A stretch of 64,000 bases of DNA from CAYOEJ01 sp964403015 (GTDB taxonomy: Bacteria; Actinomycetota; Actinomycetes; Actinomycetales; Actinomycetaceae), in assembly GCA_964403015.1 (NCBI GenBank), contig CAYOEJ010000006.1:4960-68959 (forward strand), given 5' to 3'. A model generated the notes under the pieces. It made no database searches and had not been told where the DNA came from. It saw only the letters and a list, made by a program, of their open reading frames with translations. Below are positions 35,755 to 43,233 of this stretch, in pieces. Within the stretch, counting starts at the first letter, position 1, and each line of letters starts with the position of its first letter. The translations under genes and the position numbers were made by a program.

Positions 35755-36948
35755 TCACACACGTTCAGCGAGAATCATGCGATGGCGGCCCAAGAGGGGT
35801 GTGGCGATGAGGGTTGCCGCGCCGGAACGCGAAGTATTCACCTTCAGCTTTCTCCGAAAGGTTTCAGGTTCGAGGTTTGTCCCTCGCTTTTTGATTTCTA
35901 CTTTGCCGACGCCGAGCTCGGCGAGCGCTCTCCGGATCGGCTTGGCTTCGATGGGGTAGACATCGGTGATGATGAACTGTTGAAGGAACGGCGAGTCGAT
36001 CGGCTCGTTGCCGGTGAGGTATGCGATGCCGTGTGACACGGGTGCGATGCCATACTTTTCGCATATGGAATGGATTGCCCCCGATCGAATGATCGCCGGA
36101 TCTGGCTCGAAAATGAAAGTTCCAAGGTCCTCCGGGAGTACATCTACCGACGGAAGTCGGGGATCGGCCACGTTGCAATCCCAACGGTGGGCGCCGTCGT
36201 CGGCGATAACCAAAGCGCTACGTCCTGGAGTTGGTGCGGCGCGACCGAGCCAAATCACGGCCTCAAGGAGACTGCCGCGGTCGGAGATCCACTCGACCAT
36301 GGCGTCGGAGGGGAGTACCGAATAGTCGATGCCTGGCGCGATTTTGATGCCGGCGGATGGGAACTTGCGGGCGAGTGTGATGGCGTCGCTGAGGGAGGGA
36401 TACCAATCCTCGGGGTTCTTGATGCGTTTGCCGTCTTTGCGTCTTGCCGGGTCGATCCAGATGGAATCGGCGCCTAGGTCGTCTAGATCGAGTTCGAAGC
36501 CGTCGGCCATGATGACCTTTGCTTCCGGAAATGGCATCAGATTGATGGTCGCTGCGGCAGCGGCTTCTTCATTCATTTCAATAGCGATGGTGTTAAGGCC
36601 AAGCCCCGAAAACGCCATCGAATCTGCGCCGATTCCGGACCCGAAGTCGATGACGGTCTGGGCGCCGGCGTCGCGCAGCCGCTGTGCATGGAAAGCCCCC
36701 ACCGAAAGGCGTGTGGCCTGCTCGAGTCCCTCGCCCGTCAAGAGCATGCGCCCTGCAAAGGGGCCAAACTTCTCTTCTGCCTTGGCTCGCAGACGCGACT
36801 GGGTGAGTGCGGCGGAAATCATGGGAGGCTTGAAGCCTTCCCGACGAAGGCGCTCGGTGAGGGAAAACACCTGATCCTTGTCGTAGGGTGGCAAGGAGTT
36901 GACGAGTTCCCAGCCCTCGGTTGTCAAAAGTGTGGAAAATCCGCTCAC
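35755..36948 (-). CDS. Class I SAM-dependent methyltransferase with THUMP-like C-terminal domain
   Basis: The 397-residue protein has an N-terminal helical region, a SAM-binding motif VIDFGSGIGADSMAF (about residues 99-113), the acidic motif IAIEMNEEA and a catalytic-type WIDPARR. The C-terminal 120 residues (IITDVYPIEAKPIRRALAELGVGKVEIKKRGTNLEP in part) match the THUMP-like domain of actinobacterial methyltransferases that probably act on RNA. Target unknown. It is followed by zupT on the same strand after 124 bases. No operon partner is obvious. Confidence 0.8.
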   Translation of the reverse strand: MSGFSTLLTTEGWELVNSLPPYDKDQVFSLTERLRREGFKPPMISAALTQSRLRAKAEEKFGPFAGRMLLTGEGLEQATRLSVGAFHAQRLRDAGAQTVIDFGSGIGADSMAFSGLGLNTIAIEMNEEAAAAATINLMPFPEAKVIMADGFELDLDDLGADSIWIDPARRKDGKRIKNPEDWYPSLSDAITLARKFPSAGIKIAPGIDYSVLPSDAMVEWISDRGSLLEAVIWLGRAAPTPGRSALVIADDGAHRWDCNVADPRLPSVDVLPEDLGTFIFEPDPAIIRSGAIHSICEKYGIAPVSHGIAYLTGNEPIDSPFLQQFIITDVYPIEAKPIRRALAELGVGKVEIKKRGTNLEPETFRRKLKVNTSRSGAATLIATPLLGRHRMILAERV

Positions 36949-37037
36949 CCGTCTATCTTCTCATGGTTTCTATACTCCTCAGGGCTATGTTGTCCTCCCA
37001 GTTATCCGCAGTTATCGCTACGCGGTGAGCGATGATT

Positions 37038-37064
37038 TTGGCACTCGCTTTGACTGAGTGCCAA
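37038..37064 (+). promoter_or_regulatory. CIRCE element (HrcA operator) upstream of groES
   Basis: TTGGCACTC, nine bases, then GAGTGCCAA is a perfect inverted repeat. It differs from the classic CIRCE (TTAGCACTC-N9-GAGTGCTAA) at one symmetric position per arm. It lies 130 bases before groES and indicates heat-shock control by HrcA. Confidence 0.9.
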
Positions 37065-37193
37065 TTGCGATTTAGCCTTGGATATGTGCGCGACGAGAGT
37101 CGCGCGACGCATGGCTTTCGACCCCCGCGACGGCGAGTTGTCATGCACATGTTTTTCGAAAACTAACGAGTTTTATAGAAAAGGGGTAACCGA

Positions 37194-37490
37194 ATGTCGG
37201 TCTCCATCAAGCCGCTCGACGACCGCATTGTGATTCAGCAGGTCGATGCAGAGGAAACCACCGCTTCCGGTCTTGTATTGCCGGACACCGCTAAGGAGAA
37301 GCCGCAGGAAGGCGTCGTCGTCGCAGTTGGACCGGGTCGTGTAGACGACAACGGCAACCGCGTACCGATGGATGTCAAGACTGGTGACGTCGTCATTTAC
37401 TCCAAGTATGGAGGCACCGAGGTTAAGTACGGTGCGGACGAGTACATGATTCTCTCCCAGCGCGACGTGCTCGCAGTTGTAGAGCGCTAA
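37194..37490 (+). CDS. groES: Co-chaperonin GroES
   Basis: GroES caps the GroEL folding chamber. The 98-residue protein has the opening SIKPLDDRIVIQQVDAEETT, the mobile loop around residues 17-33 and YSKYGGTEVKYGADEYMILS. GGGG lies about 10 bases before the ATG. The operon normally continues into groEL, but here a repeat and a bidirectional terminator follow and the next gene is convergent, so groES is monocistronic. A groEL gene must be elsewhere. Confidence 0.96.
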   Translation: MSVSIKPLDDRIVIQQVDAEETTASGLVLPDTAKEKPQEGVVVAVGPGRVDDNGNRVPMDVKTGDVVIYSKYGGTEVKYGADEYMILSQRDVLAVVER

Positions 37491-37492
37491 AT

Positions 37493-37528
37493 AGCGCACT
37501 GCGAGTAGTAAGCGCACTGCGAGTAGTA
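37493..37528 (+). repeat. Tandem 18-bp repeat just after the groES stop
   Basis: Two identical adjacent copies of AGCGCACTGCGAGTAGTA begin two bases past the groES TAA. In the groES frame they read GCG CAC TGC GAG TAG TAA twice and then TAG, so several more in-frame stop codons follow the real one. Confidence 0.9.
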
Positions 37529-37533
37529 ATAGC

Positions 37534-37569
37534 AAGAAGCGAGGCAGCCACTTGGCTGCCTCGCTTCTT
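37534..37569. terminator. Bidirectional terminator between groES and whiB
   Basis: A perfect 16-bp stem (37534-37549 with 37554-37569, arm AAGAAGCGAGGCAGCC) has a 4-base loop. T-rich ends on both strands suit termination of both convergent genes. Confidence 0.88.
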
Positions 37570-37584
37570 TATGCTCTCGTTCCG

Positions 37585-37881
37585 TTACGCCGTACGACCA
37601 CGTCGTCGTGCGGAGATCAGGCGATTGCGCTCCTCTTCGGAAAGCCCACCCCAAACGCCGTAGGGCTCATGGTTGACGAGCGCGTACTCGCGGCACTGCT
37701 CCAGAACGGGGCAGGTCTGGCAAATACGTTTTGCTCGTTCAATTCGCCTACGACGCGGGCCGCCACGTTCTCCTTCCGGGTGGAAGAAGAACTCTGGGTC
37801 CATATTGTTGCAGCTTCCCTGAGCTTGCCAATCCCAAAAATCGACCAGCGCGCCCTGCACATCCTTGATGCGAGCTACCAA
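37585..37881 (-). CDS. WhiB-family transcriptional regulator (WhiB3-like)
   Basis: WhiB proteins are actinobacteria-specific [4Fe-4S] regulators that bind the primary sigma factor. The 98-residue protein has all four cluster cysteines (C24, C54, C57, C63), the GVWGG turn (75-79) and a basic C-terminal ARRRGRTA. The segment FFHPEGERGGPRRRRIERAK before the CxxC motif is closest to WhiB3-type proteins, which respond to redox state. The paralogue assignment is tentative. A TTGACA on the minus strand at 37982-37987 could be a -35, but no matching -10 is seen. Confidence 0.88.
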   Translation of the reverse strand: MVARIKDVQGALVDFWDWQAQGSCNNMDPEFFFHPEGERGGPRRRRIERAKRICQTCPVLEQCREYALVNHEPYGVWGGLSEEERNRLISARRRGRTA

Positions 37882-38127
37882 TTATTCACGTCCTTAAACT
37901 TGGCTCCCTAAATCACGTCCCGGTGGGTATTCCGGCTGTGAAAAGGGCTTCATGAAACGCCATCAACGTTACCAATCTTGATGTCAAGAAGACAAGACTG
38001 TTTCTTGACCGATTCGAGATTAGCGAACTAAGTCATAGCTGACGCTCGGCGTCCTCAATGTGAGCAGATCGTGTCCGCCTACTGACCTGACGTCGGCTTG
38101 CATGCCGTGCCGACGTAGACTGGCAGG

Positions 38128-39630
38128 GTGAGTATGGACGATACATTTGGCCTTATTGGATTAACCTACGACGACGTGCTCCTGATGCCCGGTGCCACCG
38201 ACGTTGTGCCCTCCGAAGTGGACACGACCTCGCATCTGACGCGTGAGATCAAACTTAAGGTTCCTCTCCTTTCGGCAGCGATGGATACCGTCACGGAGTC
38301 GCGGATGGCAATTTCGATGGCCCGCCAGGGTGGCATTGGCATCCTGCACCGAAATCTTTCCATTGACGATCAGGCTCATCAGGTCTCGGTGGTCAAGCGT
38401 TCCGAGTCTGGCATGGTTTCCGACCCGGTGACGATCCATCCCGACGCAACCATCGCGGAACTTGACGAGCTCTGCGGCCAGTATCGCGTATCCGGTTTGC
38501 CGGTTATCGACTCCGATCGCAAGCTTCAGGGCATCATCACGAATCGCGATTTGCGCTTCATACCTGCGTCACAGTGGCCAAACCTGACTGTTCGGGAAGC
38601 TATGACCCCGATGCCCCTGATCACCGGTCACGTTGGCATTTCGAATGACGAGGCCGCAACTCTCCTTGCGAAACACAAGATCGAGAAGCTTCCGTTGGTC
38701 GACGACGACGGTTGTCTCGCAGGACTCATTACCGTGAAGGACTTCGTTAAGTCCGAACAGTATCCGGATGCTACTAAGGACGACGACGGGCGCCTCCGCG
38801 TCGGCGCTGCGATTGGCTACTGGGGAGATGCGTGGGAACGTGCGGGTGCGCTTGCCGACGCCGGTACCGACATTCTCATTGTGGACACGGCGAACGGTGA
38901 GGCTCGCCTTGCGCTTGAACAGATCGCGCGGATTAAGGGCGACTCGCACTTTGCCGGAATCCAGATCATTGGCGGAAACGTTGCCACGCGTGAGGGTGCT
39001 CAAGCGCTCATCGATGCGGGGGTAGACGCCGTGAAGGTTGGCGTAGGCCCTGGCTCGATCTGCACCACGCGCGTGGTCGCCGGAATCGGTGTTCCCCAAG
39101 TGACAGCCATCCACCTTGCCGCTCAAGCATGTAAGCCTGCGGGCGTCCCGTTGATTGCCGACGGCGGGCTTCAGTATTCAGGTGACATCGGAAAGGCGCT
39201 GGCCGCTGGTGCGTCCACGGTCATGCTCGGCTCGCTGTTGGCGGGCTGCGACGAGTCCCCTGGTGACCTCGTATTCGTCAATGGTAAGCAGTTCAAGCAT
39301 TACCGGGGGATGGGCTCGCTCGGTGCAATGAGCTCACGCGGTCGCACCTCATACTCGAAGGATCGCTACTTCCAAGCGGACGTAACTACGGATGACAAGA
39401 TTGTGCCCGAGGGTATTGAGGGCCAGGTGCCATATCGTGGCCCGCTTGGGGCGGTCGTGTATCAGCTCGTTGGTGGCCTGCACCAGACGATGTTCTACAC
39501 GGGTGCTCGCACTATCCCAGAGCTTCAGGAGAACTCGCGCTTCGTGCGTATCACCTCTGCGGGCCTGCGTGAATCGCATCCCCACGACGTCCAGATGACT
39601 ACCGAGGCTCCCAACTACACGGGACACTGA
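38128..39630 (+). CDS. guaB: Inosine-5'-monophosphate dehydrogenase
   Basis: GuaB oxidises IMP to XMP, the committed step to GMP. The 500-residue TIM-barrel protein has the catalytic cysteine C312 in GVGPGSICTTRVVAG, the NAD-binding DTANG segment, the flap RYFQ and two CBS domains inserted at about 97-150 and 160-212. The start is GTG. TTGACC at 38005-38010 may be part of its promoter. A second, CBS-less paralogue (guaB3) lies about 8 kb downstream. Confidence 0.96.
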   Translation: MSMDDTFGLIGLTYDDVLLMPGATDVVPSEVDTTSHLTREIKLKVPLLSAAMDTVTESRMAISMARQGGIGILHRNLSIDDQAHQVSVVKRSESGMVSDPVTIHPDATIAELDELCGQYRVSGLPVIDSDRKLQGIITNRDLRFIPASQWPNLTVREAMTPMPLITGHVGISNDEAATLLAKHKIEKLPLVDDDGCLAGLITVKDFVKSEQYPDATKDDDGRLRVGAAIGYWGDAWERAGALADAGTDILIVDTANGEARLALEQIARIKGDSHFAGIQIIGGNVATREGAQALIDAGVDAVKVGVGPGSICTTRVVAGIGVPQVTAIHLAAQACKPAGVPLIADGGLQYSGDIGKALAAGASTVMLGSLLAGCDESPGDLVFVNGKQFKHYRGMGSLGAMSSRGRTSYSKDRYFQADVTTDDKIVPEGIEGQVPYRGPLGAVVYQLVGGLHQTMFYTGARTIPELQENSRFVRITSAGLRESHPHDVQMTTEAPNYTGH

Positions 39631-39667
39631 GGTTTTAAGGGCGGTCGTTACCTGGGTCGCTAGGGAC

Positions 39668-39767
39668 NNNNNNNNNNNNNNNNNNNNNNNNNNNNNNNNN
39701 NNNNNNNNNNNNNNNNNNNNNNNNNNNNNNNNNNNNNNNNNNNNNNNNNNNNNNNNNNNNNNNNNNN
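39668..39767. other. Scaffold gap (100 N)
   Basis: This gap lies between convergent genes (guaB and the antiporter). Unlike the other two gaps its flanks do not share a 55-mer, so real sequence is probably missing. A strong hairpin begins four bases beyond its right edge. Confidence 0.9.
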
Positions 39768-39807
39768 AAAAATCTGTGGCCGGGTTTTGGGGCCCCGGCC
39801 ACAGATT
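39768..39807 (-). terminator. Intrinsic terminator of the antiporter gene
   Basis: A perfect 14-bp stem (39771-39784 with 39794-39807, arm AATCTGTGGCCGGG) is followed on the minus strand by a U tract (TTTTT) that runs into the gap. It lies 45 bases after the antiporter stop codon. Confidence 0.88.
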
Positions 39808-39852
39808 GGGTGAGCGTCTTATGCTCGGTTTTACTTGCGGAACTCCCGCGGA

Positions 39853-41250
39853 TTACTCGCCGTGGCGCTTAATCGCGGCGAGCGAGTGCTCGTCCATGAT
39901 GCGACGCTCGTAGCGGCCCACGATCACCATGAGGATGACTGCGAGGACCACAACGGCCACGAGGAACATGTAGGTGACGTCCCATCCGAAGTGGTGGATG
40001 AGGAGGCCAACACCGGACGATGCAAGGGTTGCACCGAGGAGGTATCCGAAGAGACCGGTGAAGCCAGCCGCGGTGCCCGCAACGTACTTCGGGGAAAGGT
40101 CAATGGCCTGCAGACCGATGAGCATAACCGGACCGTAGATGAGGCCACCGATGATGGCGATGAGCACGTAGTAGATCCACACGGGCGAGTTATCCGGGAT
40201 CTGCCAGTAGGCAAAGATTGCCACGGCTACGAGAACGAGGAACAGGATACCTGCGCCTGAACGCCAGCCCTTGAAGATCTTGTCCGAGACCCAGCCGCAA
40301 AGAAGGGTACCGACGATGCCTGCGAGCTCGTAGATCGCGAAGCCCATGATGCCGCCGGTGATGTCGGTAGCACCGACCTCGTCGGTGAGGTAAACCGGGA
40401 TCCAGTTCAGAACGCCGTAGCGCAGCGTGTAAACGAACACGTTGGTGACAGCGAGCAGGAGGATGACGGGGTTGGTGAGAACGTAGGTGCGAACAATGTA
40501 CCACCAGGAGCCTTCGGCTTCCTCCTGGCTGCCCGAGATTTTCTGGGGGTCATTGCGCCATTCCTCGACCGGTGGGAGACCCATGGCCTCTGGGTTGTCG
40601 CGAATCGTGAAGTATGCAAACACGGCCACAGCAAGGGCAATCATGCCGGGGAACCAGAATGCTGGCGTCCAGTCGCCGTCGCCGGAAGACCAGCGCTGAA
40701 GAGCGAAGGATGCGGCAACACCAACACCGGCGCCGCCAACGTTGTGCGCACAGTTCCAGATGGACGTCTTCCATCCACGCTCGGTGGTGGAGAACCACTG
40801 GACGAGGATTCGGCCCGATGGAGGCCATCCCATGCCCTGGACCCAACCGTTGATGAACATGACGGTAGCGAAGATGCCAACCGACGCCGACAGAACGGGC
40901 ACGAAGCCGATCAGAATATTGATGATTGCCGAGAGGCCAAGACCAATCGGGAGGAAGAATCGCGCATTTGCGCGGTCCGAAAGCATCGCCATGAAGAACT
41001 TGGAAAGTCCGTAGGCGAAGAGGACCGCGTTGGCAACAATACCGATGCCAACGGTGTTCATGATGTCGTGCTCGACCATCAGGCCGGACACGAGGGAAAC
41101 ATTGTTACGAATCAGGTAGAAACCGGCGTAGCCGATGAAGATACCGAGGAAAGCACTTGTGCGGTACTTCTTGTAGGTACTGTCAATCTGATCGTCGGGA
41201 AGCCGTGGTGCCGGCTTGGGTGCTGATAGCACCCCAAAATCTCTGGCCAT
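39853..41250 (-). CDS. Organophosphate:phosphate antiporter, GlpT/UhpT family (MFS)
   Basis: The 465-residue protein has 12 predicted helices and the family signature YGLSKFFMAMLSDRANARFF. Both phosphate-binding arginines known from GlpT (R45 and R269 in E. coli) have counterparts: R48 in FYLIRNNVSL and R277 in TLRYGVLNWIPVYL. Such proteins exchange glycerol 3-phosphate or hexose 6-phosphate for phosphate. UhpT, UhpC sensor and GlpT cannot be told apart here. TAGGAG precedes the ATG. It lies next to a two-component system and an ABC importer, suggesting ligand-induced expression. Confidence 0.85.
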   Translation of the reverse strand: MARDFGVLSAPKPAPRLPDDQIDSTYKKYRTSAFLGIFIGYAGFYLIRNNVSLVSGLMVEHDIMNTVGIGIVANAVLFAYGLSKFFMAMLSDRANARFFLPIGLGLSAIINILIGFVPVLSASVGIFATVMFINGWVQGMGWPPSGRILVQWFSTTERGWKTSIWNCAHNVGGAGVGVAASFALQRWSSGDGDWTPAFWFPGMIALAVAVFAYFTIRDNPEAMGLPPVEEWRNDPQKISGSQEEAEGSWWYIVRTYVLTNPVILLLAVTNVFVYTLRYGVLNWIPVYLTDEVGATDITGGIMGFAIYELAGIVGTLLCGWVSDKIFKGWRSGAGILFLVLVAVAIFAYWQIPDNSPVWIYYVLIAIIGGLIYGPVMLIGLQAIDLSPKYVAGTAAGFTGLFGYLLGATLASSGVGLLIHHFGWDVTYMFLVAVVVLAVILMVIVGRYERRIMDEHSLAAIKRHGE

Positions 41251-41375
41251 AAGAACTCCTAATTGCGAATGACTGCGGTGTCTTGCGGATCCTTGACCGC
41301 GGCGACTAGTGACGCCGATGTCATGTGAATTTAGGATTAGTCTGGCCTTTTGACGGTTACCTGGAAGCCTTCGTG

Positions 41376-41397
41376 GGTCACAGTTGGTAACTGACCT
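41376..41397 (-). promoter_or_regulatory. Imperfect inverted repeat upstream of the antiporter gene
   Basis: GGTCACAGTT and AACTGACC face each other around GGT, with one extra base in the left arm. TTACC, GTAAC and GTTAC motifs recur within 60 bases. It is a candidate binding site for the neighbouring response regulator; this is inference from position only. Confidence 0.3.
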
Positions 41398-41444
41398 GTT
41401 ACTTACCGCTCGGAAGGCGTCCTCAGCGCATTGGGTTGGGCGTT

Positions 41445-41489
41445 ACGTGCGCAGCCAGACGATGTACTCCCACGGGTCGCTGCGCACGT
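41445..41489. repeat. Perfect 11-bp inverted repeat after the response-regulator gene
   Basis: ACGTGCGCAGC (41445-41455) and GCTGCGCACGT (41479-41489) enclose 23 bases. The stem could fold in RNA from either strand. It has no U tract and may be a processing or Rho-linked structure at the end of the ABC/two-component operon. The 291-base interval holds no gene. Confidence 0.6.
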
Positions 41490-41541
41490 CCTGTCACACG
41501 CGAAAGTCTCGTCCCGTTCGCCAATCCGCCCGGCCCACAAA

Positions 41542-42231
41542 TCATTGAAGGACGAGTGAGTACCCTTCGCCCCTATGAGCGTGAATGACTGTGGAGTCGA
41601 TACCGAGCTTGTCGAGATTGCGACGCAACCGATAGACGGTGGTCTTGATCATTTCGCGTCCGCCGCTGGTTTCCGACGTCGACCACGCCTCATTAAGCAA
41701 TTCTCGGTGAGTGACAATCTCGCCTTCCCTGGCCGCAAGCACCGCCATAAGGCGGACTTCGGTCTGGCTGAGAGGCAGACTGCGCCCCTGCCACGAGGCT
41801 GTGAGCGCCGCACGGTCAATCGCTAGCGGCCCAACCTCGATTCGCTGATGCGCTGTTCCGCCGGTGGAGCGCCTAATGACCGCCTGAGCACGTAACGCGA
41901 GTTCACGTGGGCTGAAAGGCTTTGTTACGTAGTCGTCAGCCCCCGCTTCGAGCCCGTCGATGCGATGCTTCTCGTCGCTTAACGCCGTCAAAAGAATGAT
42001 GGGGATCTCTGGTGACCGCGAGCGAATACGCTTGGTCAGTTCGAGCCCTGAACCGTGCGGCATCATGATGTCGAGGACCACGAGATCGACGTGATTATCT
42101 TGAAGAATCGACCATGCCTCACCGGTCGAATTGGCAGTAAGACACCGGATTCCCTGTGTATCTAGCGCGAAGGCGATGATCGAAACCATCTGGACTTCGT
42201 CGTCGACCACCAGAGCAACCGGTTTCTCCAT
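41542..42231 (-). CDS. Two-component response regulator, OmpR family
   Basis: The 229-residue protein has a receiver domain (VALVVDDEVQM, phospho-acceptor D54 in VVLDIMMPHG, K104 in YVTKPFS) and a C-terminal winged helix (PLSQTEVRLMAVLAAREGEIVTHRELL and KTTVYRLRRNLDKLG). The ATG at 42231 is preferred over one 13 codons upstream because AAAGGAGA stands just before it. It follows the histidine kinase; with the artefactual gap collapsed the spacer is about 58 bases. Confidence 0.92.
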   Translation of the reverse strand: MEKPVALVVDDEVQMVSIIAFALDTQGIRCLTANSTGEAWSILQDNHVDLVVLDIMMPHGSGLELTKRIRSRSPEIPIILLTALSDEKHRIDGLEAGADDYVTKPFSPRELALRAQAVIRRSTGGTAHQRIEVGPLAIDRAALTASWQGRSLPLSQTEVRLMAVLAAREGEIVTHRELLNEAWSTSETSGGREMIKTTVYRLRRNLDKLGIDSTVIHAHRGEGYSLVLQ

Positions 42232-42307
42232 GTCTCTCCTTTGTGCGCGTCGTTCAATTGTACGCTGCACTACAGGGTAAGTGGCCGGTTTACCTTCGCG
42301 GACCGGT

Positions 42308-42407
42308 NNNNNNNNNNNNNNNNNNNNNNNNNNNNNNNNNNNNNNNNNNNNNNNNNNNNNNNNNNNNNNNNNNNNNNNNNNNNNNNNNNNNNNNNNNNNN
42401 NNNNNNN
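42308..42407. other. Scaffold gap (100 N) flanked by a duplicated 55-mer
   Basis: The 55 bases before the gap (42253-42307) recur exactly after it (42408-42462), as in the gap near zupT. The kinase and regulator genes are therefore probably contiguous. The duplicate includes the last 18 bases of the kinase gene. Confidence 0.9.
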
Positions 42408-42444
42408 TTCAATTGTACGCTGCACTACAGGGTAAGTGGCCGGT

Positions 42445-43233
42445 TTACCTTCGCGGACCGGTAGCCTGAGCTGGCAGAGTCACGTGAATGGCGGTGCCGA
42501 CGCCGGGGGAGGAGTCAACGAAGATCTCGCCTCCGTGCGCTTCGACAATCTTTCTCGACACCATCATTCCGATACCGCTGCCTGGGCGCCGCGTGGATCC
42601 GGAGGCGAATGGTGTAAAGAGAATCTTGAGTTCCTCATCCGTCATTCCCTCGCCGCTATCGGAAACGACGATATGAACGCCTTCGCTACTACCCTCAACT
42701 CGCACGGTAATCGCGGACTGATTTCCGGCGTGGCGTGCGGCGTTATTAACCAAATTCCATACCAGCTGCCGGATGAGCTTTTCGTCCGCGACAATTCTGA
42801 GGACGCCGCCAGCGGCATCAACTCGGATGGGCACGTCGCTGACGCGTCGCAGTTCCCGGGCGGTTGTCGAAATGACGTCACGTATATCGACTTCCGCTCG
42901 ATCAAGTTGGCGTTTTTGCAGTTGGAGATCTGAAAGGAAGTTCTCTGAAATGTCGCTTACGAGCCGACTATTTTCGGAGATTGTCCCCATGAATTGGCGC
43001 TGAATCTCATTGAGCGGGCCGGGGGTCTCTTCAATGAGGAGTTCGCTCGCACCGCGAATCAAGGACAGTGGCGTGCGGATTTCGTGTGAAATGATCGCTG
43101 GCTGGGTTCGCGAATGTTCAGCTTCGCGCTCCAACTCTTCTATCTGGTCCTTAGCCTGCATCAATTGATTGCGCAGGTAAATGATGCAGCCTGCTAAAGC
43201 CGCGCAGACAAGACCTAGGGCTATGTACCACAT
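42445..43233 (-). CDS. Membrane-bound sensor histidine kinase
   Basis: The 262-residue kinase has one N-terminal membrane helix (MWYIALGLVCAALAGCIIYL), a short coiled coil (QAKDQIEELEREAEH), the DHp box with H50 in IISHEIRTPLS and a HATPase domain with the N box (NLVNNAARHAG), G1 (DSGEGM) and G2 (GSGIGMMV). It has no periplasmic sensor domain, so it probably senses through a partner; the co-encoded binding protein or antiporter are candidates. The ATG at 43233 is chosen for AGAGGATC upstream. It overlaps the ABC ATPase gene by 13 bases. Confidence 0.9.
   Translation of the reverse strand: MWYIALGLVCAALAGCIIYLRNQLMQAKDQIEELEREAEHSRTQPAIISHEIRTPLSLIRGASELLIEETPGPLNEIQRQFMGTISENSRLVSDISENFLSDLQLQKRQLDRAEVDIRDVISTTARELRRVSDVPIRVDAAGGVLRIVADEKLIRQLVWNLVNNAARHAGNQSAITVRVEGSSEGVHIVVSDSGEGMTDEELKILFTPFASGSTRRPGSGIGMMVSRKIVEAHGGEIFVDSSPGVGTAIHVTLPAQATGPRR

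Noticed and set aside
36953..37150. 65-residue minus-strand frame between the THUMP-like methyltransferase gene and groES
   Set aside because: It overlaps the CIRCE/groES promoter, and has no ribosome-binding site or homology.
37173..37535. 120-residue minus-strand frame over groES
   Set aside because: Antisense to a complete groES and rich in Leu/Val from complementary codons; no support.
42241..42469. Open frames containing runs of X
   Set aside because: They only exist because N bases translate through the scaffold gap; the flanking 55-mer is an assembly duplicate.
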